DNA of 64,000 bases from contig NC_008390.1 in assembly GCF_000203915.1 (NCBI RefSeq), positions 2,728,001-2,792,000 on the forward strand, written 5' to 3'. Shown one piece after another: positions 1 through 9,504 of the stretch. The notes under the pieces were generated by a model that saw only the letters and a list, made by a program, of their open reading frames with translations, made no database searches and was not told the origin of the DNA. Origin of the DNA: Burkholderia ambifaria AMMD. Its GTDB lineage: Bacteria; Pseudomonadota; Gammaproteobacteria; Burkholderiales; Burkholderiaceae. Every line of letters begins with the position of its first letter. Position 1 is the first letter of the stretch. The position numbers and the translations under genes are program-made.

Positions 1-2
1 AG

Positions 3-2504
3 GCAGCCGGCCCCGCACGATACGCGCGGCCCGCCGCAGCGGTGCTTGCAATGGCGCTGGCGCTGCATGCAGGCACCGGCTGCGCGCAAACGGCGCCGGT
101 GCAGGTGGCAGCCGCGCCGGTGCTGGTGCCCGTGCCTGCGCCCGTGCCTGCGTCCGTGCCTACTTCCGTGCCTGCGTCCGTGCCTGCGCCTGTGCCCGTG
201 CCTGTGCCCGTGCCGGTGCCTACGCCCGTGCCTGCGCCAGTGCCTGCGCCCATGCCCATGCCCACGCCCACGCCCGCGCCCGCCTCCGACGCACTGTTTC
301 TCGACGTCTCGCTCAATGGCGAACCGACGCACCGGATCGCACGCTTCCAGCAAATCGACGGACGCCTGTACGCGGCCTCCGCCGACCTGAACGACCTGGG
401 TATCGCGACGAACGACCGGACGAACGACCGCACGCAGGAGCCGTCGAACGTGCTCGTCGCGCTCGACACGCTCGCCGGGCTGCGCTACGACTACGACGCG
501 GGCCGGCAGACGCTCGACCTGCGCGTGCCCGATGCGCTGCGCATCCCGCACACGTTCGATACGCGCGCCCTCGCGGCCGCGCCGCCCGCCACGTCCGGCC
601 GCGGCTTCGTGCTGAACTACGACGCCTACGCGCAGACCATCGCCCATGCGCCGCTCGCGGTCTGGAGCGAGGCGCGCTATTTCGACCCGTACGGCGTATT
701 CAGCAGCACCGGCGTCGCGTATCTGTACGACGACCGCCGGCGCTACGTGCGCTACGACACGTCGTGGAGTCATTCGAACCCCGGCACGCTCACGACGACC
801 CAGATCGGCGACACGATTTCGTCGTCGTTGTCGTGGACCCGCTCGCTGCGCATCGGCGGCGTGCAGTGGCGCAGCAATTTCGGCCTGCGTCCCGATCTGG
901 TCACGTTTCCGGTACCCGCGCTGTCCGGCAGCGCGGTCGTGCCGACCTCGGTCGACCTGTACGTGAACAACGTGCGCCAGTTCAGCGGCAACGTGGCGAG
1001 CGGGCCGTTCGTGATCAACAGCGTGCCCGGCATCACCGGCGCGGGCAACGCAACGGTCATCACGCGCGACGCGCTCGGCCGCTCGATCGCGACGTCCATT
1101 CCGCTGTACGTCGACACGCGCCTGCTCGCCCCCGGCCTCGCCAGCTATTCGGCGGAAGCCGGGTTCCTGCGCCGCGCCTATGGCATCGATTCCTTCGACT
1201 ACGCGCGCACGCCGGCCGCGAGCGGCTCGCTGCGCTACGGCATCAGCGAGCGCCTGACCGTCGAGGCGCATGCGGAAGCGACGGCCGGCGTCTACAACGC
1301 AGGCGCCGGCGCGCTTGCACGTCTGGGCGAACGCGGCGTGGCGAACGCGTCGCTGGCGCTCAGCGCGCCGGGCCGCACCGGCGTGCAGGCCGGCATCGGC
1401 TACCAGTACGTGACGCCGCGCTTCTCCATCGATGCGCAGACGCTGCGCGCCTTCGGCGACTACAGCGACCTCGGCAGCCGCGAAGGCGTGCCGGTATCGC
1501 GCGCCACCGACCGCGTCACGGTGTCATTCCCGTTCCTGCGCAGGCAGACGCTGTCGTTCAGCTATCTCGGCCTCAAGTATCCGGGCGTCGCCGCCTCGCG
1601 CATCGGCTCGGTCGCCTACCTGGTCAATCTCGGCGGGCTGACCTCGATCACGTTCAGCGGCTTCCAGGACCTCCGGCAGCGCGACACGCGCGGCTTCTTC
1701 GTGAGCCTGAGCATCGGGCTCGGCGGCAACACGTCCGTGTCGTTGAACGCCGGGCGGCAGAACGGCGACTCGACCTACACGCTGAGCGCGACACGGCCGC
1801 CCGACTATGGCGGCGGCGTCGGCTGGAACGTGCAGGCGGGCGCCAACGCAGGCATGCGCTACGCGCAGGGGCAGCTGCAGTATCTCGGCCGTGCGGGCGA
1901 GGTCACGCTGCTCGCGCAGTCGTTCGACGGGCACCGCAACGCGTCGGTCGACGTCACGGGCGCGATCGTGCTGATGAACGGCCAGCTGATGACGGCACGC
2001 CGCGTCGACGACGGCTTCGCGCTCGTCTCGACCGACACCGGGCGCGTGCCCGTGCTGCACCAGAACCGGATGATCGGCGAGACGGACCGGGCCGGCTACC
2101 TGCTCGTACCAGACCTAAATGCGTACCAGAGCAATCGCGTCGCGATCGACGGCACCGCGCTGCCCGCCGACGCCCGGATCGCCGACACGACGCTCGATGT
2201 CGTGCCGCAGGCGCGCTCCGGCGTGCTCGCGCACTTCGCCGTGACACGCTACAGCGCCGCGTCGATCGCGCTGCGCGCGCCGGACGGCACGCCGCTGCCG
2301 CCCGGGCTCGAGGTGCGCCACGTCGAAACCGGCCAGCGCACGATCGTCGGCTACGACGGCCTGACCTTCGTCGACGGCCTCGTCGCGAACAACCACCTGG
2401 AAATCACCGGCGGCGGCCGCGATTGCGCGGTCGCGTTCGCGTACCAGCGCCCCGACGACGGCACGCTGCCGCGGATCGGCCCGCTGACCTGCGGCCCGCG
2501 GTGA
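3..2504 (+). CDS. Fimbrial outer-membrane usher (FimD/PapC family), 5' end outside window
   Basis: Usher that translocates and assembles chaperone-bound pilin subunits at the outer membrane in the chaperone-usher pathway. The reading frame is open from base 3. The first GTG inside the window is at 42, but the true start probably lies upstream, because the residues at the edge already look like a signal peptide (hydrophobic VLAMALAL, then a likely cleavage near GCAQ). A Pro-Val repeat of about 60 residues follows. The body has usher features: a barrel rich in alternating Tyr/Arg, the segment PVPALSGSAVVPTSVDLYVNN-like plug region around residue 300, and a C-terminal domain ending LTCGPR. The 820 residues from the GTG fit the family. 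Partner chaperone and pilin genes are not in the window and are presumably upstream. Confidence 0.88.
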   Translation, partial: AAGPARYARPAAAVLAMALALHAGTGCAQTAPVQVAAAPVLVPVPAPVPASVPTSVPASVPAPVPVPVPVPVPTPVPAPVPAPMPMPTPTPAPASDALFLDVSLNGEPTHRIARFQQIDGRLYAASADLNDLGIATNDRTNDRTQEPSNVLVALDTLAGLRYDYDAGRQTLDLRVPDALRIPHTFDTRALAAAPPATSGRGFVLNYDAYAQTIAHAPLAVWSEARYFDPYGVFSSTGVAYLYDDRRRYVRYDTSWSHSNPGTLTTTQIGDTISSSLSWTRSLRIGGVQWRSNFGLRPDLVTFPVPALSGSAVVPTSVDLYVNNVRQFSGNVASGPFVINSVPGITGAGNATVITRDALGRSIATSIPLYVDTRLLAPGLASYSAEAGFLRRAYGIDSFDYARTPAASGSLRYGISERLTVEAHAEATAGVYNAGAGALARLGERGVANASLALSAPGRTGVQAGIGYQYVTPRFSIDAQTLRAFGDYSDLGSREGVPVSRATDRVTVSFPFLRRQTLSFSYLGLKYPGVAASRIGSVAYLVNLGGLTSITFSGFQDLRQRDTRGFFVSLSIGLGGNTSVSLNAGRQNGDSTYTLSATRPPDYGGGVGWNVQAGANAGMRYAQGQLQYLGRAGEVTLLAQSFDGHRNASVDVTGAIVLMNGQLMTARRVDDGFALVSTDTGRVPVLHQNRMIGETDRAGYLLVPDLNAYQSNRVAIDGTALPADARIADTTLDVVPQARSGVLAHFAVTRYSAASIALRAPDGTPLPPGLEVRHVETGQRTIVGYDGLTFVDGLVANNHLEITGGGRDCAVAFAYQRPDDGTLPRIGPLTCGPR
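118..282 (+). repeat. Pro-Val (GTGCCN GCN CCN-like) low-complexity coding repeat
   Basis: A run of degenerate 6- to 12-base units built on GTGCC(T/C/G)NC(G)CC encodes alternating Val-Pro with Ala, Thr, Ser and finally Met substitutions. It lies directly after the usher signal peptide. Units are multiples of three, so slippage would change linker length without breaking the frame. Confidence 0.85.
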
Positions 2505-2603
2505 TCCGCGGCCGGCGCGCGCCGGCCGTCAGCCCCGCGAATGTTAGAATTGCAGGATTCCCTCGGCGGCGCACGCCGCCCAACTCCCCTTCGAAGAATC
2601 GCC

Positions 2604-4013
2604 ATGACGTCCCAACTGCACAAAAAGGGCGAGGCCTGGTCGGCCCGCTTCTCGGAACCGATGTCGGAGCTGGTCAAGCGCTACACGTCGTCGGTGTTTT
2701 TCGACAAGCGCCTCGCGCTCGTCGACATCGCCGGCTCGCTCGCGCACGCGAGCATGCTCGCGGCGCAGAAGATCATCAGCACCGACGACCTCGCCGCGAT
2801 CGAACGCGGGATGACGCAGATCAAGGGCGAGATCGAGCGCGGCGAATTCGAATGGCAGCTGGATCTCGAGGACGTCCACCTGAACATCGAGGCGCGCCTG
2901 ACCGCGCTGATCGGCGATGCGGGCAAGCGTCTGCACACGGGCCGCTCGCGCAACGACCAGGTCGCGACCGACATCCGTCTGTGGCTGCGCGGCGAGATCG
3001 ACCGCATCGGCGGCCTGCTGAACGACCTGCGCGGCGCGCTGATCGACCTCGCGGAGAAGAACGCCGACACGATCATGCCGGGCTTCACGCACCTGCAGGT
3101 CGCGCAGCCGGTCACGTTCGGCCATCACCTGCTCGCGTACGTCGAGATGTTCACGCGCGACGCGGAACGCATGCGCGACTGCCGCACCCGCGTGAACCGC
3201 CTGCCGCTCGGCGCGGCCGCGCTCGCGGGCACCAGCTACCCGATCGACCGTCACGCCGTCGCGAAGACGCTCGGCTTCGACGGCATCTGCGCGAACTCGC
3301 TCGACGCGGTGTCGGATCGCGACTTCGCGATCGAATTCGCGGCGGCATCCGCGCTCGTGATGACGCACGTGTCGCGCTTCTCCGAGGAACTCGTGCTGTG
3401 GATGAGCCCGCGCGTCGGCTTCATCGACATCGCCGATCGCTTCTGCACCGGCAGCTCGATCATGCCGCAGAAGAAGAACCCGGACGTGCCCGAGCTCGCG
3501 CGCGGCAAGACGGGCCGCGTGAACGGCCACCTGATGGCGCTCCTCACGCTGATGAAGGGCCAGCCGCTCGCGTACAACAAGGACAACCAGGAAGACAAGG
3601 AACCGCTGTTCGACACGGTCGACACCGTCGCCGACACGCTGCGGATCTTCGCCGAGATGGTCGCGGGCATCACCGTGAAGCCGGACGCGATGCGCGCGGC
3701 CGCGCTGCAGGGCTTCTCGACCGCCACCGACCTCGCCGACTACCTCGTGAAGCGCGGGCTGCCGTTCCGCGACGCGCACGAAGCGGTCGCGCACGCGGTG
3801 CGGATCTGCGACGACCGCGGGATCGACCTCGCCGACCTGACGCTCGACGAAATGAAGCAGGAGCTGCCGAACGTCGCGCACCTGATCGGCGACGACGTGT
3901 TCGGCTACCTGACGCTCGAAGGTTCGGTCGCAAGCCGCAACCACGCGGGCGGCACCGCGCCCGACCAGGTGCGTGCGGCGGTCAAGGCTGCCCGCGCCGC
4001 GCTCGGCACGTAA
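2604..4013 (+). CDS. argH: Argininosuccinate lyase
   Basis: Cleaves argininosuccinate to arginine and fumarate, the last step of arginine biosynthesis, in the cytosol. The 469-residue length is standard. Visible family motifs are the N-terminal W-x-x-R-F segment, the [12 protein letters not shown] substrate-binding stretch near residue 110, and the fumarase/aspartase signature [12 protein letters not shown] near residue 280, with the catalytic serine loop. I chose the ATG at 2604 because the protein then begins [16 protein letters not shown] as in homologues; an upstream in-frame ATG at 2541 overlaps the likely -10 box TAGAAT at 2545-2550. A GC hairpin follows the stop. It is probably a single-gene transcript. 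Confidence 0.97.
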   Translation: MTSQLHKKGEAWSARFSEPMSELVKRYTSSVFFDKRLALVDIAGSLAHASMLAAQKIISTDDLAAIERGMTQIKGEIERGEFEWQLDLEDVHLNIEARLTALIGDAGKRLHTGRSRNDQVATDIRLWLRGEIDRIGGLLNDLRGALIDLAEKNADTIMPGFTHLQVAQPVTFGHHLLAYVEMFTRDAERMRDCRTRVNRLPLGAAALAGTSYPIDRHAVAKTLGFDGICANSLDAVSDRDFAIEFAAASALVMTHVSRFSEELVLWMSPRVGFIDIADRFCTGSSIMPQKKNPDVPELARGKTGRVNGHLMALLTLMKGQPLAYNKDNQEDKEPLFDTVDTVADTLRIFAEMVAGITVKPDAMRAAALQGFSTATDLADYLVKRGLPFRDAHEAVAHAVRICDDRGIDLADLTLDEMKQELPNVAHLIGDDVFGYLTLEGSVASRNHAGGTAPDQVRAAVKAARAALGT

Positions 4014-4026
4014 GCCCGTCGTCCCG

Positions 4027-4052
4027 GACGGACGCCTCCGGCGTCCGTCTTT
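4027..4052 (+). terminator. Weak rho-independent terminator after argH
   Basis: A perfect 10-bp stem (GACGGACGCC / GGCGTCCGTC) with a 3-nt loop starts 14 bases after the argH stop and is followed by only three T residues. Confidence 0.45.
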
Positions 4053-4107
4053 CATTCGGGCGGCCGCCGCGCCGCCCATTGCCTGCCCCGCTTCCCGGAT
4101 ACCGCCG

Positions 4108-4791
4108 ATGACCTTCTCCGCCGCGCTCTTCGACATGGACGGCCTGCTCGTCGATTCCGAGCGGACCATCATGAACACGTGGATCGACGTGTCGACCGCG
4201 CACGGCGTTACGTTGACCGAGATCGACTACCTGCAGATCGTCGGGCGCTCGTTCGCCGAAGGCCAGGTGATCCTCGCGCGGCTGATCGGCGACACCAACA
4301 CGTTCGACACCGTGCGCCTGCTCGTGCGCGAACAGCTCGCCGCACCCGAACCGCATCCGAAGTTTCCGCTGAAAGCGGGCGCGCTTGCGCTGCTCGAGGC
4401 GCTCGCACAGGCCGGCATCCCGTGCGCGGTCGCGTCATCGTCCGCGCGCGACGTGATCCGTGCACGGCTCGACGCGGTCGGCGTGCTGCCGTTCTTCCAC
4501 GCGATCGCGGGCGGCGACGAAGTCGCACGCGGCAAGCCCGACCCGGCCGTGTACCGGCTCGCGGCCGAGCGCCTCGGCGTGCCGGCGCACGCGTGCGTCG
4601 CATTCGAGGACAGCGACTTCGGCGCGCTGTCGGCCGCCGGCGCCGGCGCATCGGTCGTCACCGTGCCCGATCTGAAGGCGCCCACACCCGAGATCGTCGC
4701 GCTGAGCCTGCACGTGCTCACGTCGCTCGACGATGCGCTCGCGCTCGTGCCGTCGTGGTTCGGCGGCCTCGACACGCAGCAATCGGCCTAA
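4108..4791 (+). CDS. HAD-IA family phosphatase (beta-phosphoglucomutase-like)
   Basis: A 227-residue haloacid-dehalogenase-like hydrolase, probably a small-molecule sugar phosphatase or mutase. Motif I is FDMDGLLVDSE (nucleophile Asp and general acid Asp, residues about 8 and 10). Motif II is the Ser in VASSSARD, motif III the Lys in GKPDPAVY, and motif IV FEDSDFGALSAAGAG. A helical cap lies between motifs I and II, as in subfamily IA. The chosen ATG at 4108 puts motif I at the usual distance from the N terminus; the longer frame from 3973 overlaps argH and reads through its terminator. Substrate cannot be deduced. It lies 94 bases after argH, possibly independent of it. Confidence 0.88.
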   Translation: MTFSAALFDMDGLLVDSERTIMNTWIDVSTAHGVTLTEIDYLQIVGRSFAEGQVILARLIGDTNTFDTVRLLVREQLAAPEPHPKFPLKAGALALLEALAQAGIPCAVASSSARDVIRARLDAVGVLPFFHAIAGGDEVARGKPDPAVYRLAAERLGVPAHACVAFEDSDFGALSAAGAGASVVTVPDLKAPTPEIVALSLHVLTSLDDALALVPSWFGGLDTQQSA

Positions 4792-4817
4792 GCGCCGCAC
4801 GCGGCACCCCACATACA

Positions 4818-4844
4818 AACGGGCACCCTCGGGTGCCCGTTTTG
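4818..4844 (+). terminator. Rho-independent terminator between convergent genes
   Basis: AACGGGCACC-ctc-GGTGCCCGTTTT forms a strong stem with a T run after the HAD gene. The A run on the 5' side means it may also serve the opposing minus-strand gene ending at 4880. Confidence 0.85.
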
Positions 4845-4879
4845 CGTTGCCGCGCCGGATGCCGGCAGAGCGGCATCTC

Positions 4880-5710
4880 CTACTTGTTGCCGGCCGTCTC
4901 CGACAGCCGCTTCATCGTCGCGATGCGCGCGCCGATCAGATCGACGCGCCCGTCCTCGCCGACGAGCGGCGCCGTCGCATCGCGGAACGTGACCCATGCG
5001 CGTTGCGCGCGCACGAGCGTCGCGGCCGAATGCGCGGGCATCTTGCGACGCAGCTTCTGGTAATAGCGGTTCAGATCGAACAGCGCATGCTCGCACGCGG
5101 CATCCTGCACGCACGGCCGCACGCGGCCGATCGCCGGATCGCGCGGCACGTTTGCCGGCTTGCCGCCGACTGCCGCGGCGGCGCCCGGCGCCGCACTCAC
5201 GCCGCCCTGCGCACCGCTCGTCGCGGCCACAGGCACGGCGGCGGGCGGCGGCGCATAGCGGTCGGCCGCCGCGCGCAGCGCGAGCGCGCGATCGCGCACC
5301 GGCTGCAGCTGCATGTCGGCACTCGACATCGCGTATGCGGTGCCGCGCGTCGTGTCGTACACGGCCTTCAGCAGCTGAATTTCATCCTTGCGCCACGTGA
5401 CCCAGTGGCGCTGGCTGTCCTGCCAGCCGCGCTTCACGTCGGCCGGCGCATCGTCCGACAGGCGCTGGTATGCGCGGTCCATCACCGTCTGCCACTGCTG
5501 CTGCGCCTCGCCCATGCACTGGATCTGGCCGGCCGTCGACGACCGGTCGCGCCGCGCGAGACACTGCCGCATCGCGACGTCGATCGGGTCGGCCGCCGCC
5601 ACTTCCGCCTGCGCGACATTCAACCCCGCCGGCCCTGCCGACCACGCGGCCCAGACGACGAGCGCGGCCAGCGCCGCGCGCATCGTCCGGATTCGTCCCT
5701 GCGCCGCCAT
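4880..5710 (-). CDS. Secreted LprI/DUF1311-like protein with two repeats
   Basis: A 276-residue exported protein resembling the lysozyme-inhibitor LprI N-terminal domain (DUF1311). A signal peptide begins at the second Met (MRAALAALVVWAAW, residue 10), so the start could equally be 5683. The first domain has Cys pairs in RQCLARRD and IQCMGEAQ, followed by the characteristic Q-x-x-W-x-x-W/F-R motif (SQRHWVTWRKD). After an Ala/Gly/Pro-rich linker, a second region repeats this plan (CVQDAACEHA, then RAQRAWVTFRD). The ATG at 5710 overlaps the stop of the upstream decarboxylase (TGATG), suggesting translational coupling. The role is unknown; LprI relatives bind lysozyme, but that function is not shown here. 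Confidence 0.8.
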   Translation of the reverse strand: MAAQGRIRTMRAALAALVVWAAWSAGPAGLNVAQAEVAAADPIDVAMRQCLARRDRSSTAGQIQCMGEAQQQWQTVMDRAYQRLSDDAPADVKRGWQDSQRHWVTWRKDEIQLLKAVYDTTRGTAYAMSSADMQLQPVRDRALALRAAADRYAPPPAAVPVAATSGAQGGVSAAPGAAAAVGGKPANVPRDPAIGRVRPCVQDAACEHALFDLNRYYQKLRRKMPAHSAATLVRAQRAWVTFRDATAPLVGEDGRVDLIGARIATMKRLSETAGNK

Positions 5711-7989
5711 CAGTCGCGCACGCAGTCGACGAAGTACTCGACGCGACCGTTCATTTCTTCCGCGACGAGGCCGTGGATGTCGGTATGGAAGCCCGGGAAG
5801 CGTTCGTTGAAGTCGCGCGCGAACCGCAGGTAGTTCACGATCGTCTTGTTGAAGCGCTCGCCCGGAATCAGCAGCGGAATGCCCGGCGGGTACGGCGTCA
5901 GCAGGATGCTCGTCACGCGGCCTTCGAGCTCGTCGAGCGGCACGCGATCGATCTTGCGGTGCGCGAGCTTCGCGAACGCGTCCGACGGCTTCAGCGCCGG
6001 CTCCATGTCCGACAGGTACATCTCCGTCGTCAGGCGCGCGATGTCGTTCGCACGGTACACGTCGTGGATCTGCGTGCACAGGTCGCGCAGGCCGACGCGC
6101 TCGTAGCGCGGATGCTGCGCGACGAATTCCGGCAGCACGCGCCACAGCGGCTGGTTGTTGTCGTAGTCGTCCTTGAACTGCTGCAGCTCGGTCACCATCG
6201 AGTTCCAGCGGCCCTTCGTGATGCCGATCGTGAACATGATGAAGAACGAGTACAGGCCGGTCTTCTCGACGATGATCCCGTGCTCGGCCAGGTACTTCGT
6301 GACGATCGCGGCCGGAATGCCCGTCTCGCCGAACTCGCCGTCGACGTCGAGCCCCGGCGTGATGATCGTCGCCTTGATCGGGTCGAGCATGTTGAAGCCT
6401 TCCGCCAGCGGGCCGAAGCCGTGCCAGTGGTCGTTCGGCTTCAGCATCCAGTCCTCGCGCGAACCGATGCCTTCTTCCGACAGGTCGTCCGGGCCCCACA
6501 CGCTGAAGAACCAGTCGTCGCCGTATTCGGCGTCGACCTTGCGCATCGCGCGGCGGAAGTCGATCGCCTCAGCGATCGACTCCTCGACGAGCGCGGTGCC
6601 GCCCGGCGGCTCCATCATCGCGGCCGCGACGTCGCACGACGCGATGATCGCGTACTGCGGGCTCGTCGACGTGTGCATCAGGTACGCCTCGTTGAAGCGG
6701 TGCTTGTCGAACGTGCGGTTCTCGGAATCCTGCACGACGATCTGCGACGCCTGCGAGATGCCCGCGAGCAGCTTGTGCGTCGAGTGCGTCGCGAACACAA
6801 GCGCGCCCGTGCGCGGACGGCCGTCGCCGATCGCATGCATGTCGCGGTAGAAGTCGTGGAACGTCGCATGCGGCAGCCACGCTTCGTCGAAGTGCAGCGT
6901 GTCGAGCAGGTCGCCGAGCAGGTCCTTGATCATCTCGACGTTGTAGACGACGCCGTCGTACGTGCTCTGCGTGATCGTCAGGATGCGCGGCTTGAGGTCA
7001 GGGTTCTCGCGCAGCGCTTCGCGTGCGAACGGGTTCGCCTCGATCTTCTTGCGAATGTTCTCCGGCTTGAATTCGTCGCGCGGAATCGGCCCGATGATCC
7101 CGAAATGGTTGCGCGTCGGCGTGAGGAACACCGGAATCGCACCCGTCATCGTGATCGCGTGCAGGATCGACTTGTGGCAGTTGCGGTCGACCAGCACGAT
7201 ATCGCCGGGCGCGACCGTCGCGTGCCAGACGATCTTGTTCGACGTCGACGTGCCGTTGGTTACGAAGAACAGGTGATCCGCGCTGAAGATGCGCGCCGCG
7301 TTGCGCTCGGATGCCGCGACCGGGCCCGTGTGGTCGAGCAGCTGGCCGAGTTCGTCGACCGCGTTGCAGACGTCCGCGCGCAGCATGTTCTCGCCGAAGA
7401 ACTGGTGGAACATCTGACCGAGCGGGTTCTTCAGGAACGCGACACCGCCCGAGTGGCCCGGGCAGTGCCACGAGTACGAGCCTTCGTCCGCGTACTTGAC
7501 CAGCTCCTTGAAGAACGGCGGCGCGAGCGAGTCGAGATAGACCTTCGCCTCGCGAATGATGTGGCGCGCGACGAACTCCGGCGTGTCCTCGAACATGTGG
7601 ATGAAGCCGTGCAGCTCGCGCAGGATGTCGTTCGGCAGATGCCGCGACGTGCGCGTCTCGCCGTACAGGAAGATCGGGATGTCCGCATTGCGGCGGCGCA
7701 CTTCGGTGACGAACGCGCGCAGCTCGATGATCGCGGTCGCCAGCTCGGGCAGCTCGCCGTCCGCGCCCGTTTCGCCGAGCATGAGTTCGTCGTCGTCGAT
7801 CGACAGGATGAAGCACGACGCGCGGCTCGACTGCTGCGCGAACGACGTCAGATCGCCGTAGCTCGTGAGGCCGAGGACTTCGACGCCCTCCTTCTCGATC
7901 GCTTCGGCCAACGCCCGGATGCCGGAGCCCGAGATGTTCTCGGAGCGGAAATCTTCGTCGATGATGACGACGGGAAAACGAAACTTCAT
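5710..7989 (-). CDS. PLP-dependent Orn/Lys/Arg decarboxylase (group III)
   Basis: A 759-residue inducible-type basic amino acid decarboxylase of fold type I, removing the alpha-carboxyl of lysine, ornithine or arginine to make a polyamine and consume a proton. The N-terminal receiver-like wing domain starts FRFPVVIIDEDFRSEN. The PLP core has SYSWHCPGHSGG and the Schiff-base lysine in THSTHKLLAG near residue 405, then the C-terminal domain with GLYSFFIMFTIG. Length matches LdcC/SpeF/AdiA-type enzymes (710-760). I cannot assign the substrate from sequence alone. It sits 81 bases after dcd and is coupled to the LprI-like gene, so dcd-decarboxylase-LprI may be one transcript. Confidence 0.93.
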   Translation of the reverse strand: MKFRFPVVIIDEDFRSENISGSGIRALAEAIEKEGVEVLGLTSYGDLTSFAQQSSRASCFILSIDDDELMLGETGADGELPELATAIIELRAFVTEVRRRNADIPIFLYGETRTSRHLPNDILRELHGFIHMFEDTPEFVARHIIREAKVYLDSLAPPFFKELVKYADEGSYSWHCPGHSGGVAFLKNPLGQMFHQFFGENMLRADVCNAVDELGQLLDHTGPVAASERNAARIFSADHLFFVTNGTSTSNKIVWHATVAPGDIVLVDRNCHKSILHAITMTGAIPVFLTPTRNHFGIIGPIPRDEFKPENIRKKIEANPFAREALRENPDLKPRILTITQSTYDGVVYNVEMIKDLLGDLLDTLHFDEAWLPHATFHDFYRDMHAIGDGRPRTGALVFATHSTHKLLAGISQASQIVVQDSENRTFDKHRFNEAYLMHTSTSPQYAIIASCDVAAAMMEPPGGTALVEESIAEAIDFRRAMRKVDAEYGDDWFFSVWGPDDLSEEGIGSREDWMLKPNDHWHGFGPLAEGFNMLDPIKATIITPGLDVDGEFGETGIPAAIVTKYLAEHGIIVEKTGLYSFFIMFTIGITKGRWNSMVTELQQFKDDYDNNQPLWRVLPEFVAQHPRYERVGLRDLCTQIHDVYRANDIARLTTEMYLSDMEPALKPSDAFAKLAHRKIDRVPLDELEGRVTSILLTPYPPGIPLLIPGERFNKTIVNYLRFARDFNERFPGFHTDIHGLVAEEMNGRVEYFVDCVRD

Positions 7990-8070
7990 GGGCGATTCTC
8001 CAAAAAGAACGACCGCGGCGCGTCACGCGCAGCGGTCACCCGGAAACCGGTGAGACGATATGCAACCAGA

Positions 8071-8640
8071 TCAGGTTTTCGGCAGCGTGACACCACGCTG
8101 ACCCTGATACTTGCCGCCGCGATCGGCGTACGACACGTCGCACACCTCGTCGCTTTCGAAGAACAGCACCTGCGCGACGCCTTCGTTCGCGTAGATCTTC
8201 GCCGGCAGCGGCGTGGTATTCGAGAATTCCAGCGTGACGTAGCCTTCCCACTCGGGCTCGAACGGCGTCACGTTGACGATGATCCCGCAGCGCGCGTACG
8301 TCGACTTGCCGAGGCAGACCGTCAGCACGGTGCGCGGGATGCGGAAATATTCGACGGTGCGGGCCAGCGCGAACGAGTTCGGCGGGATGATGCACACGTC
8401 GCCCTTGAAATCGACAAACGAACCCTCGTCGAAGTTCTTCGGATCGACGATCGTCGAATTGATGTTGGTGAAGATCTTGAATTCGTCCGCGCAGCGGATG
8501 TCGTAGCCGTAGCTCGACGTGCCGTAGCTGACGATCCGGCGGCCATCCTCGGACGCGCGAACCTGATCGGGCACGAACGGCTCGATCATCTTGTGTTCTT
8601 CGGCCATGCGCCGAATCCACTTGTCGGACTTGATGCTCAT
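8071..8640 (-). CDS. dcd: dCTP deaminase
   Basis: Deaminates dCTP to dUTP, feeding dTMP synthesis. The protein has 189 residues from the ATG at 8640 ([19 protein letters not shown]), the standard length. Visible motifs are [14 protein letters not shown], the active-site region [13 protein letters not shown] with the catalytic Glu segment [20 protein letters not shown], and the C-terminal [14 protein letters not shown]. An upstream in-frame start at 8700 adds 20 non-conserved residues and was rejected. It is followed by the decarboxylase on the same strand. Confidence 0.97.
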
Positions 8641-8835
8641 GCGAGCCTCCGCCGGGCTGTCCCAAAGAGGCTGACCGCCCCGTCGGAGGGCAGCGAACAA
8701 AGTGAGCGTTGGGGTCGTTTCATATCGGGGCGCCTGGAAACGCTGCGTGACAGTCGGTGACGGCCGTACCCGCGAGGCGGCGGCCGGGAAAGGCGCACAT
8801 TTTACGCGATCATCGGCTCGCGCACGCGGCGGCCG

Positions 8836-9372
8836 TCAACGGATCACGCCGCACGCGAGCGCGGCGCCCGCGCCATGCTGCGAAAAGATCGGATCGCTCG
8901 GGTCGCGGTGCACCAGCGCCGCGCGGTTCATCGCGGAGCGCACGCCATCGAGGGCCAGATCGGGCGCGACGATGAAACCGGCCGCGACGCCGTTCGCATC
9001 CGCATGGATATTGCCGAGATCGCCGGCGACCCGCGCGCCCGCGCGCAGCCGCTCGGCGGCCGGTGCGAACACCGGGCCGGCGCTCGAGCCGTCGCCCGCG
9101 TTGCAGTCGCCGCGCTCGTGCACCTGCAGCGCGTGATCGCTGTTCGGCGGCAGGCCGACCAGGTTGTACGTGACCTGGACGCCGTCCGGGCGTTCGACGA
9201 ACGTCACCGCGCCGCGCGCCTGCGAGCCGACCGTCGGCTGCAACTGCGCGTCGGCGCGTTTTTCGTGCGACGAGGAAAAGGAGGTACAGCCGGCCAGCAG
9301 GCCCAGCGCGGCGGCGGCCAGCAGCGCGCGCCGCGCGCGGCCGGCGCGCACGCCGTGATGTCGTTGGTTCAT
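8836..9372 (-). CDS. Cu/Zn superoxide dismutase-family lipoprotein, probably inactive
   Basis: A 178-residue SodC-like lipoprotein. The signal peptide ends in a lipobox (LLAGC, Cys29), predicting membrane anchoring. The SOD fold is recognisable from QVHERGDC, AGDLGNI, AALVHRD and the C-terminal LACGVIR, and the two disulfide cysteines (Cys90, Cys174) remain. Aligned with classic SodC, the copper ligand of the F-H-x-H motif is Gln83, the bridging His is Val101 (SAGPVF), the zinc His before GDL is Val115, a further zinc His is absent, and the active-site Arg is Ala171. Only His85, His155 and Asp118 are kept. I infer it is a SOD-fold protein without normal dismutase chemistry. The ATG at 9372 precedes the signal peptide; the longer frame to 9450 is not supported. 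Confidence 0.85.
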   Translation of the reverse strand: MNQRHHGVRAGRARRALLAAAALGLLAGCTSFSSSHEKRADAQLQPTVGSQARGAVTFVERPDGVQVTYNLVGLPPNSDHALQVHERGDCNAGDGSSAGPVFAPAAERLRAGARVAGDLGNIHADANGVAAGFIVAPDLALDGVRSAMNRAALVHRDPSDPIFSQHGAGAALACGVIR

Positions 9373-9504
9373 TCGATCCTCATGCCGGCTGGCGGCTGTT
9401 GATGCGGCCGCCGTGCCGGGTGGGTAAAGGGACCCGGGAAAAGTCGCCATGATACCGCGCCTCGCGGCGCCGTAAACAGCCTGAGCCCCCGCCCCGCAAG
9501 GGTT

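Noticed and set aside
764..4111. 1115-codon open frame overlapping the usher and argH on the plus strand
   Set aside because: It is an Arg/Ala-rich alternate frame of two well-supported genes, as expected in high-GC DNA.
5470..8760. 1096-codon plus-strand frame opposite the decarboxylase and dcd
   Set aside because: Shadow of two recognisable minus-strand enzymes.
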